A stretch of 64,000 nt of DNA from Halomarina oriensis (GTDB lineage Archaea; Halobacteriota; Halobacteria; Halobacteriales; Haloarculaceae): positions 434,001-498,000 of the forward strand of contig NZ_WSZK01000015.1 of assembly GCF_009791395.1 (NCBI RefSeq). Reading direction: 5' to 3'. Below are positions 8,787 to 17,731 of the stretch, one piece after another. The translations under genes and the position numbers were made by a program. Under the pieces are notes generated by a model. That model was not told the DNA's origin. It searched no databases and saw only the letters and a list, made by a program, of their open reading frames with translations. The stretch's first letter is position 1. Each line of letters begins with the position of its first letter.

Positions 8787-9791
8787 ATGCACGTCACAGC
8801 GGTCGTTCTCGCCGGCGGAACCGGGACTCGAATGTACCCCGCCAGTTCCGACCAGCGCCCGAAACAGTTCCTCTCGTTCGGCGACGGCCCGTCGCTGCTG
8901 ACCCGGACCGTCGAGCGTGCGAGCGAGGTGGCCGACACCGTCTACGTCCTCACGCGTCCGGACTACGCCGACGCGATTCCCGACCACGCCCCCGACGCCG
9001 AGGTACTGACCGAACCGGCGGGCCGGGACACCGGCCCCGCGCTCGTCTACGCCGCCCACGAGGTTCGAGAGCGGGAGGGTGAGGACACCGTCATGCTCTG
9101 TCTCCCGAGCGACCACTCCGTCGAAGGCGACTTCGGTAGCGTCGCGGAGCGTGCCTGCGAGGTGGCCGCCGACACCGACGCGCTCGTCACCCTCGGCGTC
9201 GAACCCGACCGGGCGGCGACGGGCTACGGCTACATCAAGCCCGGCGAGGAACACGACGGCTACTACACGGCGGCCGGGTTCTTCGAGAAACCCGACGCGG
9301 GCGCGGCCGAGCGCTACCGGTACAACGGCTTTCTCTGGAACGCCGGGATGTTCGCGTGGACGCCCGAGGCGTTCCTGGCGGAGGCGCGTCGCGGTGACCT
9401 CGCCCAACTCGTGAAAGGCGTCGAGGCGGGCAACGCCGAGAGCGCGTTCAGACTCGCCGAGTCGGTCAGCGTCGACTACGCCGTCCTCGAAGACGCCCGC
9501 GAGGTGGCCGTCGTCCCCGCGACGTTCGAGTGGGACGACCTGGGAGCGTGGGACGCGCTCGTCCGGGTGTTCGCTGACGCTGCGGACGACGACGGCAACG
9601 TCGTCCTCGGTGACGCGCTCACGATAGACACCGAGGACTGTGTAATCGCTGCGGGCGAGGACCAGCACGTCAGCGCGGTGGGCGTCTCGGACCTCACCGT
9701 CGCCGCCTACGACGGGAACGTGCTCGTCGTCCCGACGCGCCAGGCCCAGCGCGTGCGCGAGGTGGTCGACCGACTGCGAGATTCGGAGTGA
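8787..9791 (+). CDS. Mannose-1-phosphate guanylyltransferase-type nucleotidyltransferase
   Basis: This enzyme should transfer GMP from GTP to mannose-1-phosphate, giving GDP-mannose for glycosylation or polysaccharides. The N-terminus has the nucleotidyltransferase signature LAGGTGTRMYP with PKQFL after it. Further on are PSDHSV, GYGYIKPG, FLWNAGMFAW and EWDDLGAWDAL, all typical of the ManC/GMP family. The 334-residue length means the isomerase cupin domain of bifunctional enzymes is absent. Another sugar-1-phosphate substrate is possible. Confidence 0.85.
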   Translation: MHVTAVVLAGGTGTRMYPASSDQRPKQFLSFGDGPSLLTRTVERASEVADTVYVLTRPDYADAIPDHAPDAEVLTEPAGRDTGPALVYAAHEVREREGEDTVMLCLPSDHSVEGDFGSVAERACEVAADTDALVTLGVEPDRAATGYGYIKPGEEHDGYYTAAGFFEKPDAGAAERYRYNGFLWNAGMFAWTPEAFLAEARRGDLAQLVKGVEAGNAESAFRLAESVSVDYAVLEDAREVAVVPATFEWDDLGAWDALVRVFADAADDDGNVVLGDALTIDTEDCVIAAGEDQHVSAVGVSDLTVAAYDGNVLVVPTRQAQRVREVVDRLRDSE

Positions 9792-9864
9792 GCGAGCGAG
9801 GAGCGAACGAGAATCTCGGGGGGCGAGCGAGCCGCTGTCGCGCCTCGCGAGCAGGGTGGTTCGA

Positions 9865-10035
9865 ATGAGCGTGCCGGAGCGAGACGAGGCGGCCGACGAG
9901 ACGGTGGCCGACGAGACGCCTCCCGACGGACAGCGCGGTCCGTGGCTGCTGGCGCTCGGTGCGCTCGCCATCGGCGTCCTCGCGTTCCTCGCGTCGGGGG
10001 CGCGAGCGCTACTCGAACGCCTCCGCCGTCGCTGA
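9865..10035 (+). CDS. Small single-span membrane protein
   Basis: This short frame encodes 56 residues: a hydrophilic acidic N-terminus of about 25 residues, one hydrophobic helix (WLLALGALAIGVLAFLASG), then an Arg-rich end (LLERLRRR). The positive charges after the helix suggest an N-outside orientation. It lies 73 bases after the guanylyltransferase on the same strand. Codon use is haloarchaeal. No family recognised. Confidence 0.5.
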   Translation: MSVPERDEAADETVADETPPDGQRGPWLLALGALAIGVLAFLASGARALLERLRRR

Positions 10036-10051
10036 GCGGAACGGGGCGTCC

Positions 10052-10222
10052 TCACGCCGACTCGTCGCGCCGGTAGACCAGGTAGGCCCCGGCGAGCGTC
10101 ACCAGCGAGGCGACGAACGTCACCAGGAACACCGGGCCGGTCGACCCGACGAAGAAACCGACGTAGAGACTGGACGCCAGCAACAGGTACGTCACGACGA
10201 GCAACAGCCGATATCGCTCCAT
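10052..10222 (-). CDS. Small two-span membrane protein
   Basis: The minus strand encodes 56 residues from ATG at 10222: MERYRLLLVVTYLLLASSLY begins the first hydrophobic helix, and a second follows (VFLVTFVASLVTLAGAYLV) before a short YRRDESA end. It follows the SDR gene on the same strand with a 9-base gap, so it is probably the last gene of that transcript. Function unknown. Confidence 0.55.
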   Translation of the reverse strand: MERYRLLLVVTYLLLASSLYVGFFVGSTGPVFLVTFVASLVTLAGAYLVYRRDESA

Positions 10223-10231
10223 GGTACCGAG

Positions 10232-11008
10232 CTACGTCTGGCCGCCGTCGATGGGGACGGAGACGCCGTTGAGAAAGCTCGCCCGGTCGCTGGCGAGGAA
10301 CGCGACGACGTCGCCCAGTTCCTCGGGCCGACCGATGCGTTCGAGCGGGATACCCGCGCCCCACTCCTCGCGGGCGGCGTCGTAGTCGTCGTACTCGCCG
10401 CGCTCGATACCCTGCTCGATGAGGTCCTCGATACGACTGGTCTCGTGGGTGCCCGGCAGGACGGCGTTCGTCCGGACGTCGGGCGCGAACTCCGTCGAGA
10501 GCGTCTCGACGAGGCCGATGACGCCCCGCCGGACCGAGTTCGAGAGGACGAGGCCGTCGATAGCGTGTTCGACCGACCGCGAGGTGATGGCGGTGATGGT
10601 CCCGCCGCCGTCTTCGAGGTGCGGGTGGGCGGTCCGAGCGGTCCAGACGACGCTCATCACCAGCAGGTCGTAGGCGTCGTACCAGTCCTCGTCGTCCGTG
10701 TCGAGGAACGCGCCGCTGGGCGGGCCGCCCGCGCTCGTGACGACGTGGTCGAGGCCGCCGAAGGCGTCGACGGTGTCGGTGACGAACCCCTCGACGCGCT
10801 CCCGGTCGGTGATGTCCGCCTCGACGGCCAGTACGTCGCCGTCGCCGAGCGATTCGAGCGAGTCGCGGGTGTCGTCGATGTGTGCCCGCGTGCGTCCACA
10901 GACGGCGACGTGTGCGCCCTCGCGGGCGAGTGCTTCCGCGCTGGCGCGGCCGAGTCCACTGGTGCCGGCGGTGACGAGTGCGGCGTCACCGGCGAGGCCG
11001 AGGTCCAT
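10232..11008 (-). CDS. SDR-family oxidoreductase with unusual active site
   Basis: This 258-residue protein is a Rossmann-fold short-chain dehydrogenase/reductase. The cofactor loop TAGTSGLGRASA and the arginine after the second strand (VCGRTRA) suggest NADP(H). A conserved SAGGPP follows. Where the catalytic Tyr-x-x-x-Lys is expected the sequence reads GLVLSNSVRRGV, with neither Tyr nor Lys in place. This resembles a divergent FabG-like subgroup with an LSN segment there. I chose ATG 11008; the frame beyond it is short and Arg-rich. Substrate unknown. Confidence 0.75.
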   Translation of the reverse strand: MDLGLAGDAALVTAGTSGLGRASAEALAREGAHVAVCGRTRAHIDDTRDSLESLGDGDVLAVEADITDRERVEGFVTDTVDAFGGLDHVVTSAGGPPSGAFLDTDDEDWYDAYDLLVMSVVWTARTAHPHLEDGGGTITAITSRSVEHAIDGLVLSNSVRRGVIGLVETLSTEFAPDVRTNAVLPGTHETSRIEDLIEQGIERGEYDDYDAAREEWGAGIPLERIGRPEELGDVVAFLASDRASFLNGVSVPIDGGQT

Positions 11009-11105
11009 GTCGGGGGCTCTCACGGAGGGGTGAAATAGCTCACTGCGGCGGCCGAACACGGACCGAAAGACGAAGACCTATTCTCCTGGCCCCGAAGTGC
11101 GAGCA

Positions 11106-12299
11106 ATGGCCTCCAGACGGCAGTTCCTCACGGGTCTCGGAGCGCTTGGAGCGACGACGTTCACCGGCTGTCTCGGCCTCGGAGCGGGCGGTGCTCCCGA
11201 GGGCCAGCAGTGGTCGGTGTCGCCCGGTCAGAGCGTCGAGCAGTTCGGCCTCGACCGGACCGGAGTGTACGCGACGGTCAGCGAGGAGGGAGGAGACGGG
11301 GCGACGGTCGGCCCCGACGGCCGGTCGTACGCGCTCGTTCGTCTCGACCCCGACACCGGCGAGGAGCGGTGGCGACGTTCGCTCGAGACGAGAGCCGACG
11401 CGCTCCACGTCGACGGTGACCGCGCCTACGTCCTCCTCGGGTACCTCGACGACCCGCGGACCGACGTTGCGAACGACGGCTACACCGAACTGCTCGCGGT
11501 CGACGGCGCTGGCGACCAGCGCTGGCGGCGTGAACTCCCGGCGACACGCGCTCCGCTCGTCGGTGACGCGACGGGCGTCTACGCCATCGCCGACGGACGG
11601 GTGGTCGCGCTGACCCACGAGGGGTCGACGCGCTGGCAGACCGACCTCGAACGCCCCGGCGTGCAGATGGCCGTCGAGGGCGGAGCGCTGTTCGTCGCCG
11701 GACGGCGAGGCGGGGTCGACGGTGCGATGGCCGCGCTCGACGCCGAGAGCGGTACGGTACGGTGGCACCGCGACGAGACCGTCGAGACTCCGTTCACCCC
11801 CGAGACGGCGCTCGTTGCGAACGCCGACAGCGTGTTCGCCGCCGCCGACGGGGAACTCGTCACGCTCGACCGAGCGACCGGCGAGACCGTCTGGGACACT
11901 CACTTCGGCGACGGCGTCGTCACGGCGCTCGGCGTCACCGAGACCGACCTCTCGGTCGCCACTGCGACCGACAACCAGGGGCAGAACGGTGGTGGGCGGT
12001 TCGGGACGCTCTACGGGATTTCGGCCGACGACGGCGTCGAGCGCTCGGAGTTCCGACTCGACGAACCGGTGATCGACGCGGCGTTTCGAGGACGGCGGGC
12101 GGCCGCGCTCACACACACCGGCCGCGTCGTCGGCACCGAACTCGGCACGCCGCCGTTCGAGACGCGGTACGAAATCGACCTCGACTGGGAGGAGACCCGA
12201 CGGGGGCGAATCGACGCGCTCGGCGACGCACTGTACGTCCGGACACCGGCGGAGACGGTGCTGAAGCTCGTTCCACCGACCGAAACCGACGAGGAGTGA
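11106..12299 (+). CDS. Tat-exported lipoprotein with PQQ/quinoprotein-like beta-propeller
   Basis: This 397-residue protein begins MASRRQFLTGLGALG, a twin-arginine signal, and a lipobox TFTGC follows, so it should be exported folded and lipid-anchored on the outer face of the membrane. The rest is a series of repeats with the form D-x-x-T-G-x-x-x-W (DTGEERWRR, ESGTVRWHRD, ATGETVWDT), the signature of quinoprotein-alcohol-dehydrogenase-like propeller blades, as in BamB/PQQ-repeat proteins. No enzyme residues are evident. I use ATG 11106; the ATG at 11097 is three codons upstream. Confidence 0.85.
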   Translation: MASRRQFLTGLGALGATTFTGCLGLGAGGAPEGQQWSVSPGQSVEQFGLDRTGVYATVSEEGGDGATVGPDGRSYALVRLDPDTGEERWRRSLETRADALHVDGDRAYVLLGYLDDPRTDVANDGYTELLAVDGAGDQRWRRELPATRAPLVGDATGVYAIADGRVVALTHEGSTRWQTDLERPGVQMAVEGGALFVAGRRGGVDGAMAALDAESGTVRWHRDETVETPFTPETALVANADSVFAAADGELVTLDRATGETVWDTHFGDGVVTALGVTETDLSVATATDNQGQNGGGRFGTLYGISADDGVERSEFRLDEPVIDAAFRGRRAAALTHTGRVVGTELGTPPFETRYEIDLDWEETRRGRIDALGDALYVRTPAETVLKLVPPTETDEE

Positions 12300-12300
12300 G

Positions 12301-12762
12301 CTACGGTTTCCGGACCCGGACCTGCCCGTCGCTCGTGACGCCGACGAGGATGTCCTGTCGGACCTCGCGGCCCCGAACCGCGTCGCCCGCGGCGTCCGAG
12401 ACGAGTTTCATCAGCTCCGGGGCGGCGTAGTTCACCTTCACGCCCGCCTCGTCACACGCCGAGTAGACCCGCTGGGGCACGTCGTAGAGGTCGGTCCCCG
12501 GTTCGACGGCGATGCGGACCGGCGCGCGCAGCGCCTCGGCGAACGCGACGGTCTCGTGGGCTTTCGCCACGTTCTCGCGGGCGCTGGCCTCGATAGAGGA
12601 GACGTTCGCCCGCGAGGTGCCCAGCCACTCGGCGATGGTCGCCTGTGCGAGGCTTCGCTCCCGGAGCGCGAGCACCTCCGCCTGCCGACGGGTCAGCACG
12701 CTCGTCTCGGGGTCGAACCCGACGCTGGCCAGGATGTCGTCGACGTCGGCAGGGTCAGTCAC
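12301..12762 (-). CDS. Tfx-family DNA-binding regulator
   Basis: This is a 153-residue protein. The N-terminal half is a helix-turn-helix of the sigma-factor region 4 style (LTRRQAEVLALRERSLAQ, then WLGTSRANVSSIE), in which the first phrase is characteristic of archaeal Tfx regulators. The C-terminal half (PVRIAVEPGTDLYDVPQRVY onward) is the conserved partner domain of that family. Tfx of Methanothermobacter controls a molybdenum enzyme operon. Targets here cannot be seen. It is convergent with the propeller lipoprotein gene. Confidence 0.8.
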   Translation of the reverse strand: MTDPADVDDILASVGFDPETSVLTRRQAEVLALRERSLAQATIAEWLGTSRANVSSIEASARENVAKAHETVAFAEALRAPVRIAVEPGTDLYDVPQRVYSACDEAGVKVNYAAPELMKLVSDAAGDAVRGREVRQDILVGVTSDGQVRVRKP

Positions 12763-12860
12763 GGAAGAGAATACGAGCGGGAGGGGCTTGTAGCCCGTGG
12801 TTCAGGGTCGAACGGCGAGCGCCGAACGGAGCGGAGAGGAGGGCCGAGTCCGACGAGGAG

Positions 12861-14822
12861 TCAGGGTGCTGGCGTCGGCCCCGACCGGCGATTTCGGTCC
12901 CGACCTGGCGGGGCAGGGGCGTACGCCGAGAGCCGGTCGAGTAGCGAGGACTTCTCGACGGCGTCGACGAGTGCCACGTTCAGCACCTCGCTGATGTTGC
13001 TGACGGGGACGACGTCGACCTGCTCGCGGAACTCCGCCTCGACGAGCACGTCCTGTGCGTTCGCGGCCGGGATGACCACCGTCTTCGCGCCCGCCTTCGC
13101 CGCCGCCTCGATCTTGTAGGTGACGCCACCGACCGGGAGCACGTCGCCGCGAACCGAGAGCGACCCGGTCATCGCCACGGACTGGTCGACGGGAATCCCT
13201 TCGAGGGCGCTGACGACGGCCGCCGCGACGGTGACGCTCGCGGAGTCGCCGTCGACGCCACCCTCGCCCGCACCGACGAACTGGACGTGGACGTCCATCT
13301 CGTCCAGGTCGACGCGGGCGTACTTCTTGACGACCGCAGAGACGTTGTTGACCGCCTCCGTGGCGACCGCCTGGAGCTTTCCGGTGGCGATGACCTCCCC
13401 CGACCCCTGTGCGGGCGTCACGGCCGCGACGACGGGCAGGACGATACCGGAGTCCTCGCCCATCACCGCGAGACCGTTGACCCGGCCGACGACGCTCCCC
13501 TCGACCAGCGAGAGGTCGTACTCCCGCCGCCGGGCGATGTACTGGTCGGCGAGTTGCTGTTCGATGGACCGTGCCCGGCGCTTGGCGCGGAGCACGTGGT
13601 CGCGCGTCGTGTACTCGGCGTCCTCGGCGCGGGCGATGTCACCCGCGACACGCACGAGGCCGCCGAGGTTGCGGAACGCAAGCGTGAGGTGGCCCTTCCG
13701 GCCCGCCCGGCGCTGGGCTTCGAGGACGACCTCCGCGACCGCGGCGGCCTCGAACGCCGGGAGGCGGCCGTCCCGAGCGACCTCCTGGGCGACGAACCGA
13801 GCGAACTGACGACGGGTCTCGGGGGTGTCCGCGATGGTGTCGTCCATGTACACCTCGTAGCCGTAGCCCTTGATGCGCGAGCGGAGCGCCGGGTGCATGT
13901 TCTCCATCGCGTCGAGGTTGCCCGCCGCCATCATCACGAAGTCCGTCGGGACGGGGTCGGTCTTCACCATCGCGCCCGAGGACTGCTCGGACTGGCCGGT
14001 GATGGAGAACTCGCCCTCCTGGATGGCCGTCATCAGCTTCTGCTGGGAGCGGATGTCGAGCGTGTTGATCTCGTCGACGAACAGCACGCCACGACTGGCC
14101 TTGTGGATGGCCCCGGCCTCGACCCGGTCGTGACTGGGGGTGGCGAGGCCGCCGGACTGGTAGGGGTCGTGACGGACGTCGCCGAGCAGTGCGCCGGCGT
14201 GAGCACCCGTCGCGTCCGCGAACGGTGCGGTCTGCTGGTCGCCGTTGTCGACCAGCAGGTTCGGCACGCTCGCACGCTGGGTGCGGCCACCCACCCGGAA
14301 GACGTAGAAGACGATGGCGGCGGCGATGATACCGACGAGCGGTTCCCCCGCGACGAACAGCGCGTACCCGAGGACGGCGACGACGACGAGCCACATCACC
14401 AGCGAGCGCAGTTGTCCACGCTTCCGCGTCTCGACGCGGTGTGTCTCGATTATCTCCCGACCGCGACCCGCCGGGACCATCCGAACCGTCGGCTGGTTGC
14501 CGTCCTCGGGGTTGTGGTAGACGAGGACGTCCTGGAGCTCCTCGCGGGGGAGGAGCTGACTCATCGCCTTGGCGAGCATCGACTTCCCCGTCCCCGGAGA
14601 GCCGATCATCATGACGTGGCGGCGCTGTGTCGCCGCCTTCAGCACCACGTCGCGGGCGTCGTCCTGCCCGATGACCTGGTCGATGAGTCGGTCGGGGACC
14701 GCGACGTCGTCGGTCGTCTCGATGTCGAGACCACCGAGCAGGTCGACGGCCGACTCCCCCTCGGCCGTCGCCGGGGCGGACGCGTCTCCCGTGGCCGTTC
14801 GAGCAGTGGGGCCGGTGTTCAC
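12861..14822 (-). CDS. lonB: Membrane-anchored archaeal Lon protease (LonB)
   Basis: This ATP-dependent protease degrades regulatory and damaged proteins at the cytoplasmic membrane. The 653 residues contain a Walker A GSPGTGKS at 74-81 and an AAA+ module interrupted by two transmembrane helices at about 139-157 and 160-176, a hallmark of archaeal LonB. The C-terminal protease domain has the Ser-Lys dyad Ser527 (DGDSAS) and Lys570 (VTYKIEAA), 43 residues apart as in bacterial Lon. In Haloferax LonB is essential and controls carotenoid content. Confidence 0.95.
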   Translation of the reverse strand: MNTGPTARTATGDASAPATAEGESAVDLLGGLDIETTDDVAVPDRLIDQVIGQDDARDVVLKAATQRRHVMMIGSPGTGKSMLAKAMSQLLPREELQDVLVYHNPEDGNQPTVRMVPAGRGREIIETHRVETRKRGQLRSLVMWLVVVAVLGYALFVAGEPLVGIIAAAIVFYVFRVGGRTQRASVPNLLVDNGDQQTAPFADATGAHAGALLGDVRHDPYQSGGLATPSHDRVEAGAIHKASRGVLFVDEINTLDIRSQQKLMTAIQEGEFSITGQSEQSSGAMVKTDPVPTDFVMMAAGNLDAMENMHPALRSRIKGYGYEVYMDDTIADTPETRRQFARFVAQEVARDGRLPAFEAAAVAEVVLEAQRRAGRKGHLTLAFRNLGGLVRVAGDIARAEDAEYTTRDHVLRAKRRARSIEQQLADQYIARRREYDLSLVEGSVVGRVNGLAVMGEDSGIVLPVVAAVTPAQGSGEVIATGKLQAVATEAVNNVSAVVKKYARVDLDEMDVHVQFVGAGEGGVDGDSASVTVAAAVVSALEGIPVDQSVAMTGSLSVRGDVLPVGGVTYKIEAAAKAGAKTVVIPAANAQDVLVEAEFREQVDVVPVSNISEVLNVALVDAVEKSSLLDRLSAYAPAPPGRDRNRRSGPTPAP

Positions 14823-14946
14823 GCAGTGCGTACGCTCGCTCGGGATTTACCCTCGTCGGCGCGCGTGCTGGCGACTGCCGGCAACGAGAGAGAACGGCGT
14901 TTCCGAGTGTCACGAAAGCGGTCGCTCGCGGACCGCGACGAGGCTC

Positions 14947-15411
14947 CTACGAGCCCCAGAAGTTGTCGCGGCTGCCCAGTCGTTCACGACGCGTGCGGCG
15001 AGGCCCGTCGTCGTCGCCGTCGTCCTCGTCGGCGGCGGCGGCGTCGGTCACTTCCTCGTCCTCCTCGTCCTCCTCGTCCATCGGGAGGCGTTCGAGTTCG
15101 TCGGCCTGTGCGTGGTTCGAGCGGACCTTCGTCACCTTCACCCGCGCACGGGCGTCCGGAAGGATGCCGTCGACGAGGATGATGAAGCCATCCTCGGTCC
15201 GACCGACGCCAGCACCGCTACGGTGGATGTCGGTCACCTCGACGACGACCTCCTCACCGGGTTTCACCGGCTGGGACTTCAGGTCGCGGATGGGTTGACT
15301 GTAGTGCTGGCACCACTCCGTCCCGCTTCGGTTGGTGTAGTGCTGACAGCCCATCCCCTCGATACGCTCGGAGAAACTCGGGCACTCGTCCGCGAGCGGA
15401 CAGTTGGGCAT
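14947..15411 (-). CDS. TRAM-domain protein
   Basis: This 154-residue protein has three parts. The N-terminal segment is Cys/His-rich (MPNCPLADECPSF, GCQHY, WCQHYS), with a spacing that could bind zinc. A TRAM domain follows at about residues 50-105 (VKPGEEVVVEVTDIHRSGAG, FIILVDGILPDARARV), a beta-barrel that binds RNA and acts as an RNA chaperone in archaea. The tail is very acidic with EEDEEDEE runs. It lies upstream of lonB on the same strand with a 124-base gap. Confidence 0.85.
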   Translation of the reverse strand: MPNCPLADECPSFSERIEGMGCQHYTNRSGTEWCQHYSQPIRDLKSQPVKPGEEVVVEVTDIHRSGAGVGRTEDGFIILVDGILPDARARVKVTKVRSNHAQADELERLPMDEEDEEDEEVTDAAAADEDDGDDDGPRRTRRERLGSRDNFWGS

Positions 15412-15539
15412 ACTGGCGCTACAGAGGCTGCAGATTAAACGCTTGTGGGTTCAGCGTTCGTCGACCGCAGACACCGGCACGGCCCGCGCCGAGCGCGTCG
15501 TGACCGTATCGTTTTGCCCACGGCGCTCTCGGTGTCCGT

Positions 15540-16175
15540 ATGCAGTTCCGTGCCTCGCTCGGCGCGCTGTTGGTCGGGAGCGTCCTCGCCGTCCCGACGA
15601 TGCTGTTCTCGCTCGTCGTCGACGGGTCGGTCGTGGGCGCGACGGCGCTCGGCCTCGGTCTGTTCCTCCCGTTCGCCGTCTACGCCGCCCACGTCGACCC
15701 CGACCCTGCGACACGGTTCCCGGCACGCCCCGTCCTCGCCGCCGGGAGCGTGCTCGGCGTCGGACTCCTGCTGGTCGCCGCACTCGACGGACCGACGGCG
15801 TTCGGCATCGTCGTCGGCGCGCTCACCGCCGCGCTGGCGTTCGGCTACCACGGCCGGTACGCACGGACCCCGCTGTCGCCCACGCTGGTCGGTGTCGGTG
15901 GGACGGCGGTCGGACTCGTCGTCGCCGCCGTCGCCGTTCTCACCGCGACGCCGCTGGCGGGCGGGCTCGGTGTCGCCGCCGTCGCCGCCGCGAGCGTCGA
16001 CTACTGCCGTGCGCGGTCGTACCTCTCCCGGCGGAGTCGCCGAATCGCCGCGACCGTCGCGCTGGTCGGCGGGATGGTGGTGGTCGTCGGAGGCGTCCTC
16101 GCCGACCGGGCGACGACGGGAATCGCGCTCGCGTCGGCGCTTCTGGTGGTCGGTGCGGCACTCGCTGTCGAGTGA
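15540..16175 (+). CDS. Multi-span membrane protein, function unknown
   Basis: This 211-residue protein has about seven hydrophobic stretches rich in Val, Ala and Gly (for example LVGSVLAVPTMLFSLVV, TLVGVGGTAVGLVVAAVAVL and ATVALVGGMVVVVGGVLA). A cytoplasmic basic patch (YCRARSYLSRRSRR) precedes the last two helices. No catalytic or transport motif is visible. It ends 48 bases before tRNA-Pro. Confidence 0.7.
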   Translation: MQFRASLGALLVGSVLAVPTMLFSLVVDGSVVGATALGLGLFLPFAVYAAHVDPDPATRFPARPVLAAGSVLGVGLLLVAALDGPTAFGIVVGALTAALAFGYHGRYARTPLSPTLVGVGGTAVGLVVAAVAVLTATPLAGGLGVAAVAAASVDYCRARSYLSRRSRRIAATVALVGGMVVVVGGVLADRATTGIALASALLVVGAALAVE

Positions 16176-16223
16176 CCGGTAGAACGAAACCCGTTTACGT
16201 GGGATGCGCTTTGGTTCACCTGC

Positions 16224-16296
16224 GGGACCGTGGGTTAGCCTGGTATACTTCGGGCCTTGGGTGCCCGTGACCCCGGTTCAAATCCGGGCGGTCCCA
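16224..16296 (+). tRNA. tRNA-Pro (anticodon UGG)
   Basis: This 73-base gene folds into a normal cloverleaf. GGGACCG pairs with CGGTCCC in the acceptor stem, with A as discriminator. The anticodon stem is CGGGC/GCCCG around the loop CTTGGGT, whose positions 34-36 are TGG. The T arm is CCCGG-TTCAAAT-CCGGG. CCA is not encoded. TTTT follows six bases after the gene and could end transcription. No intron is seen. Confidence 0.93.
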
Positions 16297-16749
16297 TTCC
16301 ACCTTTTAGCTTCGTCGGGTGCGCGAAGCGCACCCCTCCTCGCAAGAACCTGGACCAAAAAGAGGCCGCGACTCGCTTTACTCGTCGCGGTACAGCGTGC
16401 TTGAGAACCGCAGACAGCGATTCAAATCCGAGTGGACTTGCTCTTTCCGAGGAACGGACGTGACGAGCGAATCGCTCGTCCGCCCGTTTGAACCAGACGA
16501 GACCGAGCGAAACGAGGTCTCGGCGAGGTTGGAATCCGGGGACCCGACTCGTCTCCCGAAGGACCCGTTCGCTTCGAGTCCCGAGATTCGAGACGTGAAA
16601 CACACCCACTTCTTTCGTCGATAGCTCCAGATAGTATATTGCAGAGCCACAGTTACCACACAGATTCAAGTAAAACCCGATTTTGGACAGGAATAGTTCG
16701 TTTAGCAAGCCCGTGGCTTAACCTCTTTGGTAACTGATGGCACGGTGCT
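16297..16749. other. Hairpin-rich non-coding stretch downstream of tRNA-Pro
   Basis: I see no convincing gene in these 453 bases. Four inverted repeats stand out: GGGTGCGC-GAA-GCGCACCC at 16317-16335; CCGCGAC...GTCGCGG at 16366-16390; GACGAGCGA-A-TCGCTCGTC at 16462-16480; CGAGACC...GGTCTCG at 16498-16522. The ten bases TTCAAATCCG of the tRNA T arm recur at 16421-16430 in a partly similar context. The last 130 bases are AT-rich and probably hold the promoter of the next gene. Confidence 0.6.
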
Positions 16750-17496
16750 ATGAACGGAGCTACTCACGTGATTCTGCAGGTCGAAATCCCGCAGTTCCTA
16801 CAGGAGACCGTCGCCCAGACCATCGCCTTCGTCCCGAACCTCGTCGGGGCGCTCGTCGTCCTGCTCATCGGGTGGGTCGTCGGGCGCGTCGTCCGGAGGA
16901 TCGTCTCGGGGGTGACCGACCGGGTCGAACTCGACCGACTGGTGTTGAACACGCCCATCGGGTCGATACTGGGCGGGACGGAGGACGCGGTGTCGAACGC
17001 ATTCGGAACGCTGGCGGCGTGGTTCGTCTACGCGGTCGCGCTCCTCGCAGCGGCCGACGTCCTCGACGTGGCGGTCCTCTCACAGTGGATCGCGACCGTC
17101 GTCTCGTACCTACCGGCGTTCGTCGCCGGCCTGTTGATCATCGTCCTCGGCTTCGTAGTGGCCGACTTCGTCGGTGACGCCATCGAGCGAACGCGAGCGG
17201 CGACCCGAACCGCGTACACGTCGTGGTTCGCAACGGGCGTCCGACTGTTCCTGTACTTCGTCGTGATCACGGTCGGTCTCGACACCATGGGCGTCGACGT
17301 GACGCTGCTCACGACCGTTGCGACGGCTCTGGCGATCGGTGTGGCGGTCGCCATCGGCCTGGGTGGCGGACTCGCCATCGGCCTCGGCGGGCGGGAGTAC
17401 GTCGCGGACAACGTCGACCGGTGGATGCGTCGCGCGAAGCACGTCACCCCACCACCCGACGGCCAGTCCGAGGAGAGCACACCCATCTCCGACTGA
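16750..17496 (+). CDS. Membrane protein with mechanosensitive-channel TM-helix repeats
   Basis: This 248-residue protein carries the conserved TM-helix repeat found at the N-terminus of some MscS-like channels and also in free-standing proteins: LVGALVVLLIGWVVGRVVRR, and again FVAGLLIIVLGFVVADFVGD. A Gly-rich helix near the end (AIGLGGGLAIGLGG) resembles the MscS pore helix. The soluble MscS beta domain is absent, so channel activity is uncertain. The C-terminus is short, basic and then Ser/Glu-rich. Confidence 0.75.
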   Translation: MNGATHVILQVEIPQFLQETVAQTIAFVPNLVGALVVLLIGWVVGRVVRRIVSGVTDRVELDRLVLNTPIGSILGGTEDAVSNAFGTLAAWFVYAVALLAAADVLDVAVLSQWIATVVSYLPAFVAGLLIIVLGFVVADFVGDAIERTRAATRTAYTSWFATGVRLFLYFVVITVGLDTMGVDVTLLTTVATALAIGVAVAIGLGGGLAIGLGGREYVADNVDRWMRRAKHVTPPPDGQSEESTPISD

Positions 17497-17731
17497 ACGC
17501 CCGAAGGCGGTCGCTTCTTGCCGACGTACGCTGACGTAGCCCCGACACGTGTCGCCGCCGATCGCCACCCGTTCGACGAGCGGACGGCGGCGGCACCGCG
17601 TCCGTCCTGTTCGTCGTCGGTGCGGGGAGGAGTACGCCGTCAACGAGAGAGACGGGACCGTCCCGACCTCGCTGGTCGTGGTCATCGTCACGAGCGCGAC
17701 ACACCTCTCTCGTACGGAGAACCCACCGGTT

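Noticed and set aside
8376-10364. 662-codon minus-strand frame opposite the guanylyltransferase
   Set aside because: The sense strand encodes a recognised enzyme. The antisense translation is Arg/Gly-rich and motif-free.
13287-15182. 631-codon plus-strand frame opposite lonB
   Set aside because: LonB is beyond doubt on the minus strand; this is its shadow.
16319-16624. Plus-strand frame of 101 codons after tRNA-Pro
   Set aside because: It spans three hairpins, has no start signal and lacks haloarchaeal codon bias; treated as non-coding.
16235-16708. Minus-strand frame of 157 codons ending over tRNA-Pro
   Set aside because: Its last residues (PPGFEPGSRAPKARSIPG) are the well-known false translation of a tRNA antisense strand, and the rest has no support.
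17497-17731. Possible gene between the MscS-like protein and the next gene
   Set aside because: Frames on both strands are Arg/Thr/Ser-rich or lack a start; I see no gene there.
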